Source: Lachnoclostridium sp. UBA739
Lineage (GTDB): Bacteria > Bacillota_A > Clostridia > Lachnospirales > Lachnospiraceae
NCBI GenBank assembly: GCA_002297865.1
Contig: DBKX01000349.1
Location: forward strand, 431-14,187
Reading direction: 5' to 3'
Length of the DNA stretch: 13,757 bases
The notes below the pieces were generated by a model. That model did no database searches and had not been told where the DNA came from. It worked only from the letters and a program-made list of their open reading frames with translations. Made by a program: the position numbers and the translations under genes. Below, piece by piece: positions 1 to 8,200 of this stretch (the first letter of the stretch is position 1; the number at the start of each line of letters is the position of its first letter).

Positions 1-1220
1 GGTCCCAGATAGCGTTTGTCTTCAATCTGTTTATTGGGGCGATTACAATGGGAGAAAGTATGTTTGTAGCACAATTCTGGGGAAAGAAAGATATGTTACA
101 TATAAAGAAAGTAGTAGCATTGGTGCTTCGAACGACTTTGATCATTTCGTTTCTCTTTTCCCTAACAGCATTTTGCGCACCTAGATTGCTCATGATGCTG
201 TTTACGTCAGAAGAGAATCTCATATTACTAGGGGCAAAGTATTTACGGGTAGTGGCGATTTCCTATATGCTGACAGGAGTGGGACAGATTTATGTATGTC
301 TAATGAAAAATTGTGGAGAGGCAAAGAGAAGTACTCTAATAAGCAGCGTAATGGTTGTGTTAAATATAGTACTGAATGCAGTATTTATTTTTGGCTTACT
401 AGGTATGCCGGCTATGGGAATTGAAGGAGCTGCTCTTGCAACAGTTATTTCTACGGGAGTAGGATGTGTCTGGGCAATTGTTCATTCCTTGAAGTCAGAT
501 AAGATTTCTATTTCGTGGTGTGATTTGTTTCAAATTAAGAAAGCAGAGAAAGAGCTTTCGTCACGTTTTTGGCATCATGTTCTTCCTGTGCTTGGTAATC
601 AGTTAGGCTGGGGATGTGGTGTTACCATGTATTCCGTTATTCTAGGTCATCTAGGAACCGATGCAGTTGCAGCTAATTCAATTGCAACGATAACGAAGAA
701 TCTTGTGCTTTGTTTTTGCTGGGGACTTGGAAGTGGTGGAAGCATTATAGTAGGGAATGCCCTTGGAGCAGGAGAATTGGAAAAGGCAAAAGAATATGGA
801 AAAAAACTATGTAAATTATCGATTATAAGTGGAGTTATTACCGGAGGCGTACTTTTAGCGGCAGCCCCATTCATTCTGCGATTTAGTGGAATTAGTGCAG
901 CTGCCAAAGGTTATTTAAAAGGGATGCTGCTTATCAGTTCTTATTATGTGGTAGGCGGTTCAATTAACAGTATGACAATTGGAGGTATTTTCCCAGCAGG
1001 AGGGGATTCCAGATTTGGTTTCATATGCGATACCGTAACCTTATGGTGTATTACCATACCGATTGGTGCATTGGCTGCTTTCCTTTTTAAATGGCCAGTG
1101 TTAGTTGTTTACTTTTTGTTAAATCAAGATGAAATCGTGAAATTACCAGTTGTTTATCGTCATTATAAAAAATATGAATGGGTCAAAAATCTGACGCAGA
1201 AGGTAGATGCATTTGATTAA
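1..1220 (+). CDS. MATE-family multidrug/sodium exporter, 5' end missing
   Basis: This is an inner-membrane antiporter of the MATE (NorM/MepA-like) family, which exports cationic drugs or metabolites using a Na+ or H+ gradient. The reading frame is open from base 3 to the left edge, so the first ATG in the window (base 48) is internal and the true start lies upstream. About 405 residues are visible; family members usually have about 450, so roughly 45 are missing. Visible family traits are the stretch IGAITMGESMFVAQFWGKKD after the first helices, about ten further hydrophobic segments, a conserved turn GGSIIVGNALGAGELEKAKE that starts the second half, and a C-terminal end DEIVKLPVVYRHYKKYEWVKN typical of clostridial members. 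The substrate cannot be predicted. The gene ends 14 bases before a strong terminator, so it is the last gene of its transcript. Confidence 0.9.
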   Translation, partial: SQIAFVFNLFIGAITMGESMFVAQFWGKKDMLHIKKVVALVLRTTLIISFLFSLTAFCAPRLLMMLFTSEENLILLGAKYLRVVAISYMLTGVGQIYVCLMKNCGEAKRSTLISSVMVVLNIVLNAVFIFGLLGMPAMGIEGAALATVISTGVGCVWAIVHSLKSDKISISWCDLFQIKKAEKELSSRFWHHVLPVLGNQLGWGCGVTMYSVILGHLGTDAVAANSIATITKNLVLCFCWGLGSGGSIIVGNALGAGELEKAKEYGKKLCKLSIISGVITGGVLLAAAPFILRFSGISAAAKGYLKGMLLISSYYVVGGSINSMTIGGIFPAGGDSRFGFICDTVTLWCITIPIGALAAFLFKWPVLVVYFLLNQDEIVKLPVVYRHYKKYEWVKNLTQKVDAFD

Positions 1221-1233
1221 ATACACAGAAAAG

Positions 1234-1276
1234 GAATTGTTGCACTAATTTTGTTAGTGTAGCAATTCTTTTTTTT
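1234..1276 (+). terminator. Rho-independent terminator of the MATE gene
   Basis: A 15-bp stem (1234-1248 with 1254-1268, two G:U pairs), a 5-base loop and eight T residues follow the MATE stop codon by 14 bases. This is a canonical intrinsic terminator. Confidence 0.93.
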
Positions 1277-1423
1277 GTAATAATCCTACCAAAATGATAA
1301 AAGTAACGAAAACCATTAAGGAGAAAAAATATTAGTCCGATATTAAAAATGTAGCACAAATTTGATTTTGGAGGTGAAATATGTTAAATAATGTGTGCTA
1401 AAATAATAGAGTGGAGGAAAAGA

Positions 1424-1565
1424 ATGAAGAAAAAAAGTAATAGTAGTTATATTAGCAGTAAGAATCCTGGCGGCTCAAAATATGCCAGTATGGAATAAAC
1501 TTATTAAATGCAAGGAGTTCGTCAGATTACATAAAGAACTTGAGAAAAGGATATTTCTCATGTAA
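1424..1565 (+). pseudogene. Broken short gene with signal-peptide-like N-terminus
   Basis: A good ribosome binding site (ggagg at 1413-1417) precedes an ATG at 1424. Read directly, that ATG gives a 24-residue polar peptide. If one A is removed from the seven-A tract at 1430-1436, the start joins a second frame (1437-1565) and gives a 46-residue product: a lysine-rich N-terminus, then the hydrophobic stretch VIVVILAVRILAAQ, then a basic tail ending at TAA 1563-1565. This is the layout of a signal peptide or membrane anchor. It may be a remnant of a secreted-protein gene, a sequencing slip in a homopolymer, or chance. The product is not recognised. Confidence 0.35.
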
Positions 1566-1583
1566 ATGCATACCGTCGTTGTA

Positions 1584-1607
1584 TGACTAGGATGAACATT
1601 GACTAGG
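1584..1607. repeat. Short direct repeat TGACTAGG, 16-bp period
   Basis: TGACTAGG occurs at 1584-1591 and again at 1600-1607, the starts 16 bp apart, 54-77 bp upstream of the secreted-protein start codon. Closely spaced direct repeats in this position can be activator sites. The repeat is short and could be chance. Confidence 0.3.
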
Positions 1608-1660
1608 TAGCATCTTTTGGATTCAGAGTTTGATAAAAAGTTTTAAGGAGGAAATAAAAA

Positions 1661-3487
1661 ATGATAAAAAAGAAACTACATTCCGTTTTTGCAGGATGTT
1701 TAGCAGCAGCTTTTCTTGTTAGTAATTGTGCAGTGCCTGTACAGGCTAGCAGACAGCCAAAAGAGGTAACTCATTTTACACAAGCAAAAGAAATAAAAGA
1801 GCTTACTAAGGAATTAAATAAGAACAAAACTGGAAATGCTGAATTGAATACACAAACCAGTCTAGACTTGACTAGTCTAAATTTGGATGAAAGTGCTTCT
1901 CTTGGAATCGTTTCAAAAAAGAAAAACAATAGAAAAGTAGTAAAAAAAGTGAATGCTCAAGTTACTGCAAATGCAGTAGATGATGCTGAAAGTGATGCAG
2001 AAGCAGAGACAAGTATTACACAGAGCTTTACAGATTACATAACAAGTCAAGATGAAATGAAGTCCATAACGTTTGCTTTAACAGAAGGACAGATTTTGAA
2101 TGCATCTCTTTCCTGCCCTCAAAATAACAATCTGGATTATAACCTTGTATTAGCTTCCGTAGATGATGAGGGTTCTGCAACTCCAATAAAAGTAAGTTCA
2201 TTAGGAACATTTGTAGACCCGAACACAGGAAAAACAGTTGATGAAGGAATCTCTTATGTGCATAACCAAGGAACAGTTGGTTATTTTGCACTATTTGTGC
2301 TTTCTTCCGCGGGAAGCAGTACTACTGACAGCTTTACATTAACAGTAAGTATAGGTAATCCAGGTATATTCGATGGAAACGAACCAAATGACAGTGCATT
2401 TGAGGCAACCAGCATTTCTGGTTTATCCGCTAGTGGTTCGTTGCACGTTGAAAATGATCAGGATTGGTATATGGTTAATTTGAAATCAGGATTATATGAG
2501 GTAACGGCTGGAAGTTATAATACCGATATATATTATGTGGAAGAGGGAAACAGACTGGTAAAGCCAGATTTAGCTGGTTCAAGATACATAATTGATGATA
2601 GAACATATTTTGTTAAAGTATCTTCTGATAAATCAGGTGATAATTTTAAAGCTGACAGTTACACATTGCACTTAGTAGATAAATCGGTGTATTCTACAAT
2701 AAGTGGTGCTTATGATTTTGGTAATTGGAAGAATTCTTATTCTAGAGTGCCAGATGTTGTTCCAGTTGGGCAAGGCACAGCATATTACAAATTCTCAATT
2801 GCTCCAGAGGATAGAGTATATGCTAACATTTTATTAACATCAAATGATGATGGAACAGTTGTTTTCTTCTTAAACGATAAAGGCGAACCTATTGATTACG
2901 GTTTCTCAGGAAGTGCTGCTATGCCTGATACACCTGCTAGAGGGAAAATTAAATATGGCAATTATGGTTTATCAAAACTTGTAGTAAATATCAACGGAAC
3001 ACAAACGAATGGTGTTGCTTATCTACAGGTAATAAAGGTAAATCCTAAGAGTTTGTCATCGGGTGGTATTCCATCAATTGATACTAGAATTCATAAGGGA
3101 CACGGTACATTCTCATTCTCTGGTACAGCACGTAACTCTGGAAACAGCACATCATCTGCTATTTCTTTGGATCTGACTAATAACTCAAACATTCCTCCAC
3201 GCGCGATCGTAGACGAGATTAATACAACAAGTGATATTTCTTATAGTGTTGGTGGAGTCCATCATCAGATTAATCCAGGTGGGAGAGGCTGGTTAACTTC
3301 TATTTATACAAGTGCTGAAGATGGTATGTTTAGGATTGGTACACAAAATAATATTGAAGCTAGACAGCAATGGCAGTTCCGCTACACACAGACAGCTTTA
3401 AAGAGCACAAATATGAGTCGTGTCAAAATGACTATTGACTGGGAATATGATATTCAATATACAAATTATGAGTTATTTATTAAGTAA
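1661..3487 (+). CDS. Secreted protein with PPC-like beta-domains, unknown function
   Basis: This is a 608-residue exported protein. Residues 1-29 form a signal peptide (MIKKK, a hydrophobic core, then VQA before the probable cut). A Cys at 23 lacks a proper lipobox because Asn precedes it, so a soluble secreted form is more likely than a lipoprotein. Residues 30-118 are charged and probably disordered linker. Residues about 120-232 and 238-341 look like pre-peptidase C-terminal (PPC) domains; the second has the hallmark EPNDS (241-245) and DQDWY (266-270). Residues about 345-462 may be a third diverged copy. Residues 470-608 are an unrecognised beta-rich C-terminus. PPC domains usually accompany secreted peptidases, but no catalytic domain, sortase signal or C-terminal anchor is visible. 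The start follows AAGGAGG (1645-1651) at 9 bases. A binding or surface role is possible; the function is unknown. Confidence 0.85.
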   Translation: MIKKKLHSVFAGCLAAAFLVSNCAVPVQASRQPKEVTHFTQAKEIKELTKELNKNKTGNAELNTQTSLDLTSLNLDESASLGIVSKKKNNRKVVKKVNAQVTANAVDDAESDAEAETSITQSFTDYITSQDEMKSITFALTEGQILNASLSCPQNNNLDYNLVLASVDDEGSATPIKVSSLGTFVDPNTGKTVDEGISYVHNQGTVGYFALFVLSSAGSSTTDSFTLTVSIGNPGIFDGNEPNDSAFEATSISGLSASGSLHVENDQDWYMVNLKSGLYEVTAGSYNTDIYYVEEGNRLVKPDLAGSRYIIDDRTYFVKVSSDKSGDNFKADSYTLHLVDKSVYSTISGAYDFGNWKNSYSRVPDVVPVGQGTAYYKFSIAPEDRVYANILLTSNDDGTVVFFLNDKGEPIDYGFSGSAAMPDTPARGKIKYGNYGLSKLVVNINGTQTNGVAYLQVIKVNPKSLSSGGIPSIDTRIHKGHGTFSFSGTARNSGNSTSSAISLDLTNNSNIPPRAIVDEINTTSDISYSVGGVHHQINPGGRGWLTSIYTSAEDGMFRIGTQNNIEARQQWQFRYTQTALKSTNMSRVKMTIDWEYDIQYTNYELFIK

Positions 3488-3499
3488 ATAAGCAAGACT

Positions 3500-3529
3500 G
3501 CCTATGGTAAAGTTTCATTTACCATAGGC
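3500..3529 (+). terminator. Hairpin after secreted-protein gene, weak terminator
   Basis: A perfect 12-bp stem (3500-3511 with 3518-3529) with a 6-base loop starts 13 bases after the stop codon. The downstream T tract is poor (cttatcaatt), so termination may be partial and the next gene, 41 bp further on, may be reached by read-through. Confidence 0.6.
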
Positions 3530-3569
3530 TTATCAATTAAAAATGAATAAAAAAGGGAGGTATATTACT

Positions 3570-4973
3570 ATGAATGTTAATACTACTTCAAACTTATATA
3601 CTTCGACTACGAGCTATGGAAGTTATGCAGAAAACGCTGTCCAAGCGAATGCAATCGGTTCTGTTACGAAAACAGCAACTGTCAGACAGGAGAGTGTGTC
3701 TGGTGATAGAACAGTGAGTCAGAATTCGCAGGATAGACTGGAGCTGAATGGAAAAACTTCCTTACCAGCCGCTTCAATACTTGAAAAGATGAGTCAATAT
3801 ACAAAAGTAATTGATGAGCACTATGCAAAGGTGAATAAGGAAAATAAAAAGTTTGCGAATCCATCTAAACACATTGAAGATAAATATTATAATAAAAAAT
3901 CTCCTTATTACATAAAAGGGTTATCTGACAGAGAGCGAGAAATATGTTACGAATCAGAACTAAGAGTACTCTATGGAGGGCAAGCGGCTGTAAACAGTTA
4001 TGATCCCATTATTCAAAAGACTTTTGGTGGAGGCATTATGCATGATGATGAGTGGCAGCAGAACGTTCGGAATGGAATGAATGAATCTATCAGTCAGCTT
4101 TTTAAGGAAAATGGAATTGTTATTCCTAATGATACTGAATTGCTGCTAAGAGTAGACCCATATGAATATAAAATTCATGCGATGGGAGTAGATCCGGTTT
4201 TAGCTGAAAAAATAGAACAGGTTTTGAATAGTGGAGATAATGGAAAACGTCTCTATGAACATTTGTGCTGGTGTGATCCTGCTAATGCTGGTTATAAAAG
4301 GCCTAGACAGTATTTGGAGAATATGGCAGTACAGGAGAAAGCAGTTATGTGGCAGTTAATTAACGATTTAACAGGCTATGATGTTAGAAATTTAGAAAAT
4401 CGCGAGGGTACAATCTATACTCCTGATGGGCAGGATTTGTGGGATGTCATGACAAAATCAATGGAAAGAAAGCAGGCACATGGAGAAATGTATGGTGTTT
4501 CATTAAACTCCTTTTATAAGGCGTATCAGTTATATGTGGAGCAAGGATGGGATAAGGAAGAGGAACGTGGTTTAACAGTAGGCTATAAAAATAATGCGTT
4601 ATATGACTTGGATACGGAACATGGCTATGGTCCAGGACAAAACAAGTGGTTACAAGATAAAGTTAAATCCCGTCAAGAGTACTGGAAGAATTACCAGGAA
4701 AATAAAATGAAAGAGGAATTTGCAGGTAGAAAATCCTACGATGGCTCAGGAGAATCAGAAACAGTAGCTGATAATACTTCGGGAATTCAGAGTATTCTTA
4801 ACGCACTTCAAGCAAAGGCACAGACAAGTCCGCATTCCTTTTTGCAGCCAAATAATGAATGTATAAATTTATTCTACCACTTAATAAAAAATGGAAGGGT
4901 GATTTCATTTTCCAATAAGGTATTCAGTCTGCCGCCAAAAAAAGACCATACTGGTTTTGATGCCTTAGCATAA
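3570..4973 (+). CDS. DUF4885-like protein of unknown function
   Basis: This is a 467-residue protein with no signal peptide or membrane segment. The start is set at ATG 3570, 9 bases after GGGAGG (3555-3560); an in-frame ATG at 3543 lies upstream of that site and is not used. The Ser/Thr/Asn-rich N-terminus (MNVNTTSNLYTSTTSYG) is followed at about residue 60 by a helical region. A core segment contains RVDPYEYKIHAMGVDP (about 194-209) and LNSGDNGKRLYEHL (about 219-232). These recall, from memory, the DUF4885 family of Firmicutes; that assignment is tentative. The last 50 residues are less family-like, and a coding-like segment in another frame follows the stop codon, so the C-terminus may be altered by a frameshift. 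The function is unknown. It may be co-expressed with the secreted PPC protein upstream if the weak hairpin between them is read through. Confidence 0.75.
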   Translation: MNVNTTSNLYTSTTSYGSYAENAVQANAIGSVTKTATVRQESVSGDRTVSQNSQDRLELNGKTSLPAASILEKMSQYTKVIDEHYAKVNKENKKFANPSKHIEDKYYNKKSPYYIKGLSDREREICYESELRVLYGGQAAVNSYDPIIQKTFGGGIMHDDEWQQNVRNGMNESISQLFKENGIVIPNDTELLLRVDPYEYKIHAMGVDPVLAEKIEQVLNSGDNGKRLYEHLCWCDPANAGYKRPRQYLENMAVQEKAVMWQLINDLTGYDVRNLENREGTIYTPDGQDLWDVMTKSMERKQAHGEMYGVSLNSFYKAYQLYVEQGWDKEEERGLTVGYKNNALYDLDTEHGYGPGQNKWLQDKVKSRQEYWKNYQENKMKEEFAGRKSYDGSGESETVADNTSGIQSILNALQAKAQTSPHSFLQPNNECINLFYHLIKNGRVISFSNKVFSLPPKKDHTGFDALA

Positions 4974-5095
4974 ATGATGCAGTCGTCACTGCTTTTTGCA
5001 GTAAAAATGCAGGAGAACAGACACAGCAGGTTTCTAAATTTAATCAACTAAGATTTACTGGATTATTATCTAGTAAGTCTTTTTTGATTTTATGA
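4961..5095 (+). pseudogene. Coding-like segment after the DUF4885-like stop, other frame
   Basis: Starting just after a stop at 4958-4960, one frame stays open for 44 codons to TGA 5093-5095. Its composition looks like a real protein (for example SKNAGEQTQQVSKFNQL) rather than random AT-rich DNA. Removing two bases or adding one near 4971 would join it to the upstream protein after FDALA. It could be the lost C-terminus of that gene. The last part runs through the terminator hairpin, which argues for caution. Confidence 0.3.
5050..5085 (+). terminator. Rho-independent terminator after DUF4885-like gene
   Basis: A 14-bp stem (5050-5063 with 5068-5081, two G:U pairs), a TATT loop and a run of six T residues form a strong intrinsic terminator, 76 bases after the stop codon. 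Confidence 0.9.
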
Positions 5096-5137
5096 GAAAT
5101 ATTTATGAAAAAAATAACGTCAAATGAGCCATATCTC

Positions 5138-5165
5138 TTGACATCTTTACACAGTATGTTAAGAT
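5138..5165 (+). promoter_or_regulatory. Sigma-A-type promoter of the RND gene
   Basis: A perfect -35 box TTGACA (5138-5143) and a -10 box TAAGAT (5160-5165) are separated by 16 bp. Transcription would start near 5172, about 80 bases before the RND start codon. Confidence 0.75.
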
Positions 5166-5193
5166 GGAAAAATGTTGGATTAGAATGAGAACC

Positions 5194-5214
5194 ATTTACA
5201 TAGCGTATGTAAAT
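5194..5214. promoter_or_regulatory. Perfect 9-bp inverted repeat, probable repressor operator
   Basis: The arms ATTTACATA (5194-5202) and TATGTAAAT (5206-5214) are exact reverse complements around a GCG centre. The site begins about 22 bases after the predicted transcription start, where a bound dimeric repressor (TetR or MarR type are common for efflux pumps) would block elongation. No regulator gene lies within the window. The symmetry is directly seen; the function is inferred. Confidence 0.55.
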
Positions 5215-5250
5215 ACGGGGATTTTGAGGTAATAAGGAGAAGTGAAGAAT

Positions 5251-8200
5251 ATGACGAAGTTTTGCGTGAAAAAACCCTATTTTATTGTAGTAGCGGTTGT
5301 AATTGTTTTAACAATTGGTGCAGTCAGTTTAAGCAAAATGCAGACCGATATGTTACCAGATTTAGAGATGCCATATATGGCAGTTATTACGACAGAAGCA
5401 GGGGCATCCCCTGAAAAGGTAGAGAATGATATCACCAGTACCATGGAAAGTACGTTAGGAACCATTAGTGGAGTGGAGACCGTATCAAGTACTTCGGCGA
5501 ATAATTATGGAATGGTCATGTTAGAATTTGCAGAAGATACCGATATGGAGGCGGCGCTTGTACGTGTGTCCAAAGCGGTTAGTTCCATGGAATTGCCAGA
5601 TGGATGCGGGACTCCCAATATCATGGAAGTAAGTACGGATATGGTTGCTACCATGTATGCGAGTGTCAATTATAAAGGGAAAGACATCAAGGAATTATCT
5701 ACATTTACTGAGAAGGTTGTAAAACCATATTTGGAACGCCAGGAAGGTGTGGCAAGTGTGACAGCCAATGGCATGGTGAAAGATTCGGTTGAAATTCGGC
5801 TAAATCAAAAGAAGATTGATAAAGTAAATGATAAAATATTAGCTCACGTCAATAGCAAGTTAGCAGACGCCAGCAAGAAGATTGAAGATGCGGAGAAAGA
5901 TTTAGAAAGTGGAAAGAGTCAGCTAGCGAGTCAGGAAAAAGAGCTTGGCAATAAGCAGGAAGAAACTAACAAGCAACTATCCGAGGCGTCAACCAAGCTT
6001 TCCAAAGCACAGGCTACCAAGGCAGCTTATGAATCAACTTTAAGCAGCTTGAAAGCCAGTGAAAGCGCTCTGTTAGCAGAGAAAAATGCTTATAAGGAAG
6101 CAAAAGCAGAAGAAAACTACAAGGCACTTAATGTAGCATTTGCCCAGTTTAACAAAAACCTTGGAAAGATTGCACAGCAGAACGATGTTTCGATTCCAGC
6201 AAATGTAAAGGATGCCATTGACAACCCTAAAAAGTTATCTGGTTTTATAAAATGGATGAAGCAGATCGGACAGGAAGATCAGGTTAAGGCACTGGATGGG
6301 GCTACACTTGAAAAACTGTATCAGATCGTGGAAGTTAGAATTCCTCAGATTGATACGGAACTTGGTAATCTAAAAGTAAAGATTCAGGCAGCAGAAGCAG
6401 TGTTAAAATCTGTGAATGATAAAATGGCTGGATTAGATGAGAAACAGTCACAGACAATGGAAGCAGGATATTCTGCATCTGCAGGATTTGGTGCAGGGCA
6501 AGCACAGATTGCATCAGGAAAACAGCAGATGCAAAAGGCAGAAGAGGAGTTAAAATCTGCAAAAGAAAAGCTGGAAGAGTCTAAAAAGGCTACCCTAGAG
6601 AATGCCAATATTGATGCACTGGTTAGTACAGAGACGTTATCGGCAATGCTTACGGCACAGAATTTCTCCATGCCAGCAGGGTATATTGACGATAAAGACG
6701 ACAATCAGTGGTTAGTAGAAGTTGGAGAACAGTTTAAAACGGCGAACCAGCTATCAAAGCTGGTATTAACTAAGATAGATGGTGTAGGTTCTATTAAAGT
6801 ATCAGATGTTGCCAATGTTGTAACCGTTGACAATCAAGGAGAAAGTTATACGAAGATAAATGGAGAAGATGCTGTTTTGTTATCCGTTTTCAAATCTAGT
6901 ACTGCAAGTACCAGCACTGTATCTAAGAAGATTTTATCAGCATTTAATAAATTAGAAAAGAAATATGAAGGTCTTGAGTTAAATTCCATGATGAACCAGG
7001 GTGAATATATTTCTACAATTTTAGATAGTGTATTACAAAGTATTTTGCTTGGAGCACTCCTTGCGATTATCGTACTCGCACTGTTTTTAAAGGATGTAAG
7101 GCCGACCTTTGTTGTTGCGTTCAGTATTCCGTTTAGTGTTTTATTTGCAATTATTATTATGTATTTTACAGGCATCAATTTAAATGTTATGTCACTGGCA
7201 GGACTTTGCATCGGTATTGGAATGTTAGTGGATAACTCTATTGTTGTTATGGAAAATATCTATCGTTTGCGTCATAAGGGAATTCCAGCAGCACAGGCAG
7301 CAGTACAAGGCGCGAAACAAGTAGCTGGGCCGATTATTGCTTCTACTATTACTACGATTTGTGTATTCCTTCCAATGGTTTATACAACGGGGATGGTAAG
7401 CCAGCTGCTCGTGCCATTTGCGTTTACAATCTCTTATGCTTTGATTGCTTCTTTAATCGTTGCATTGACAGTTGTACCGACTATGGGTTCCGTCATGTTA
7501 AAAACAACGAAAGAAAAGAATCACAAGTTCTTTGACGGAGTGAAAGAAGCATATGGAAAAGCATTAGGATTCTGTTTAAGATTTAAGATTGTTCCCCTTG
7601 CAATTGCTGTTGTTTTGCTTGTTCTTAGTATTATTCAGACTTCACGTACCGGTTTAGTTATGATGGATGATATGGATAGTAATCAGATTTCCATCAGCAT
7701 GACATTAGATAAAGATGTGAAGCAGGATGTTGCATACAAAACAGCGGATGAAGTAATGAATGCAGTTCTTTCCGTGGACGGTATTGCAAAAGTTGGTGCA
7801 TTAGATGGGAATGCAGGAATGTTAGCTGCTCAGACTGGTTCCACAGATAATTATTCTACCTTCCAGTTTAACGTACTGACCGATGATAACATTAAAACGA
7901 TTAAACAGTTCCGTAGAATCAAAAAAGATATGGAAGAGAAGACAAAGGATATTAAGTGTGAAAAGCTTACTATCTCTACTTCAGCCATGGGAGATATGTC
8001 TGCCTTAACAGGCGGTGGAGTAACCGTGAATATCTTTGGTGAAGAGCAGGATAAGTTAATATCTATCAGCCAGGATATTATGAAGATGATGGATAAAGTA
8101 GATGGTCTTGAAAATGCTACCAATGGCATTGACGAAAGTGATAAACTAATTCATCTTAAGATTAATAAAAATAAGGCTGCAGAAAAAGGCTTAACGGTAG

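Larger units (their letters stand above)
1277..1660. other. Intergenic region without an intact gene
   Basis: These 384 bases hold no convincing complete gene. They contain several ribosome-binding-site-like motifs: aaggag near 1318, ggaggtga near 1370 followed by a 6-codon ORF at 1381, ggagg at 1413 followed by the broken ORF at 1424, and aaggagg at 1645 serving the secreted-protein gene. The run of translation-start signals ahead of tiny ORFs suggests decayed small genes or leader peptides. A TTGACT at 1599-1604 resembles a -35 box, but no -10 box lies at normal spacing; the best candidate, gataaa near 1632, is about 27 bases away. Confidence 0.5.

Noticed and set aside
1381..1401. Six-codon ORF after GGAGGTGA
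   Set aside because: Too short to support as a gene; noted only as part of the RBS-rich intergenic region.
1715..1750. Possible lipoprotein signal with Cys23 in the secreted protein
   Set aside because: Asn at the position before Cys does not fit a lipobox, and a better signal peptidase I site (VQA) follows.
5105..5188. 27-codon ORF beginning MKKITSNEPY
   Set aside because: No ribosome binding site, and it overlaps the strong promoter of the RND gene.
5242..5250. GTG codon three codons before the chosen RND start
   Set aside because: It lies only 2 bases after AAGGAG, too close for initiation; ATG 5251 has workable spacing.
6335..6704. Minus-strand ORFs within the RND coiled-coil region
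   Set aside because: They are antisense shadows of the repetitive Lys/Glu/Ala/Gln codons and lack start signals.
7222..7269. Loss of the second Asp of the RND proton-relay pair (LVDN instead of LVDD)
   Set aside because: Many non-AcrB RND families, including Gram-positive SwrC-like ones, are known to vary at this second position, so it is not evidence of inactivation.
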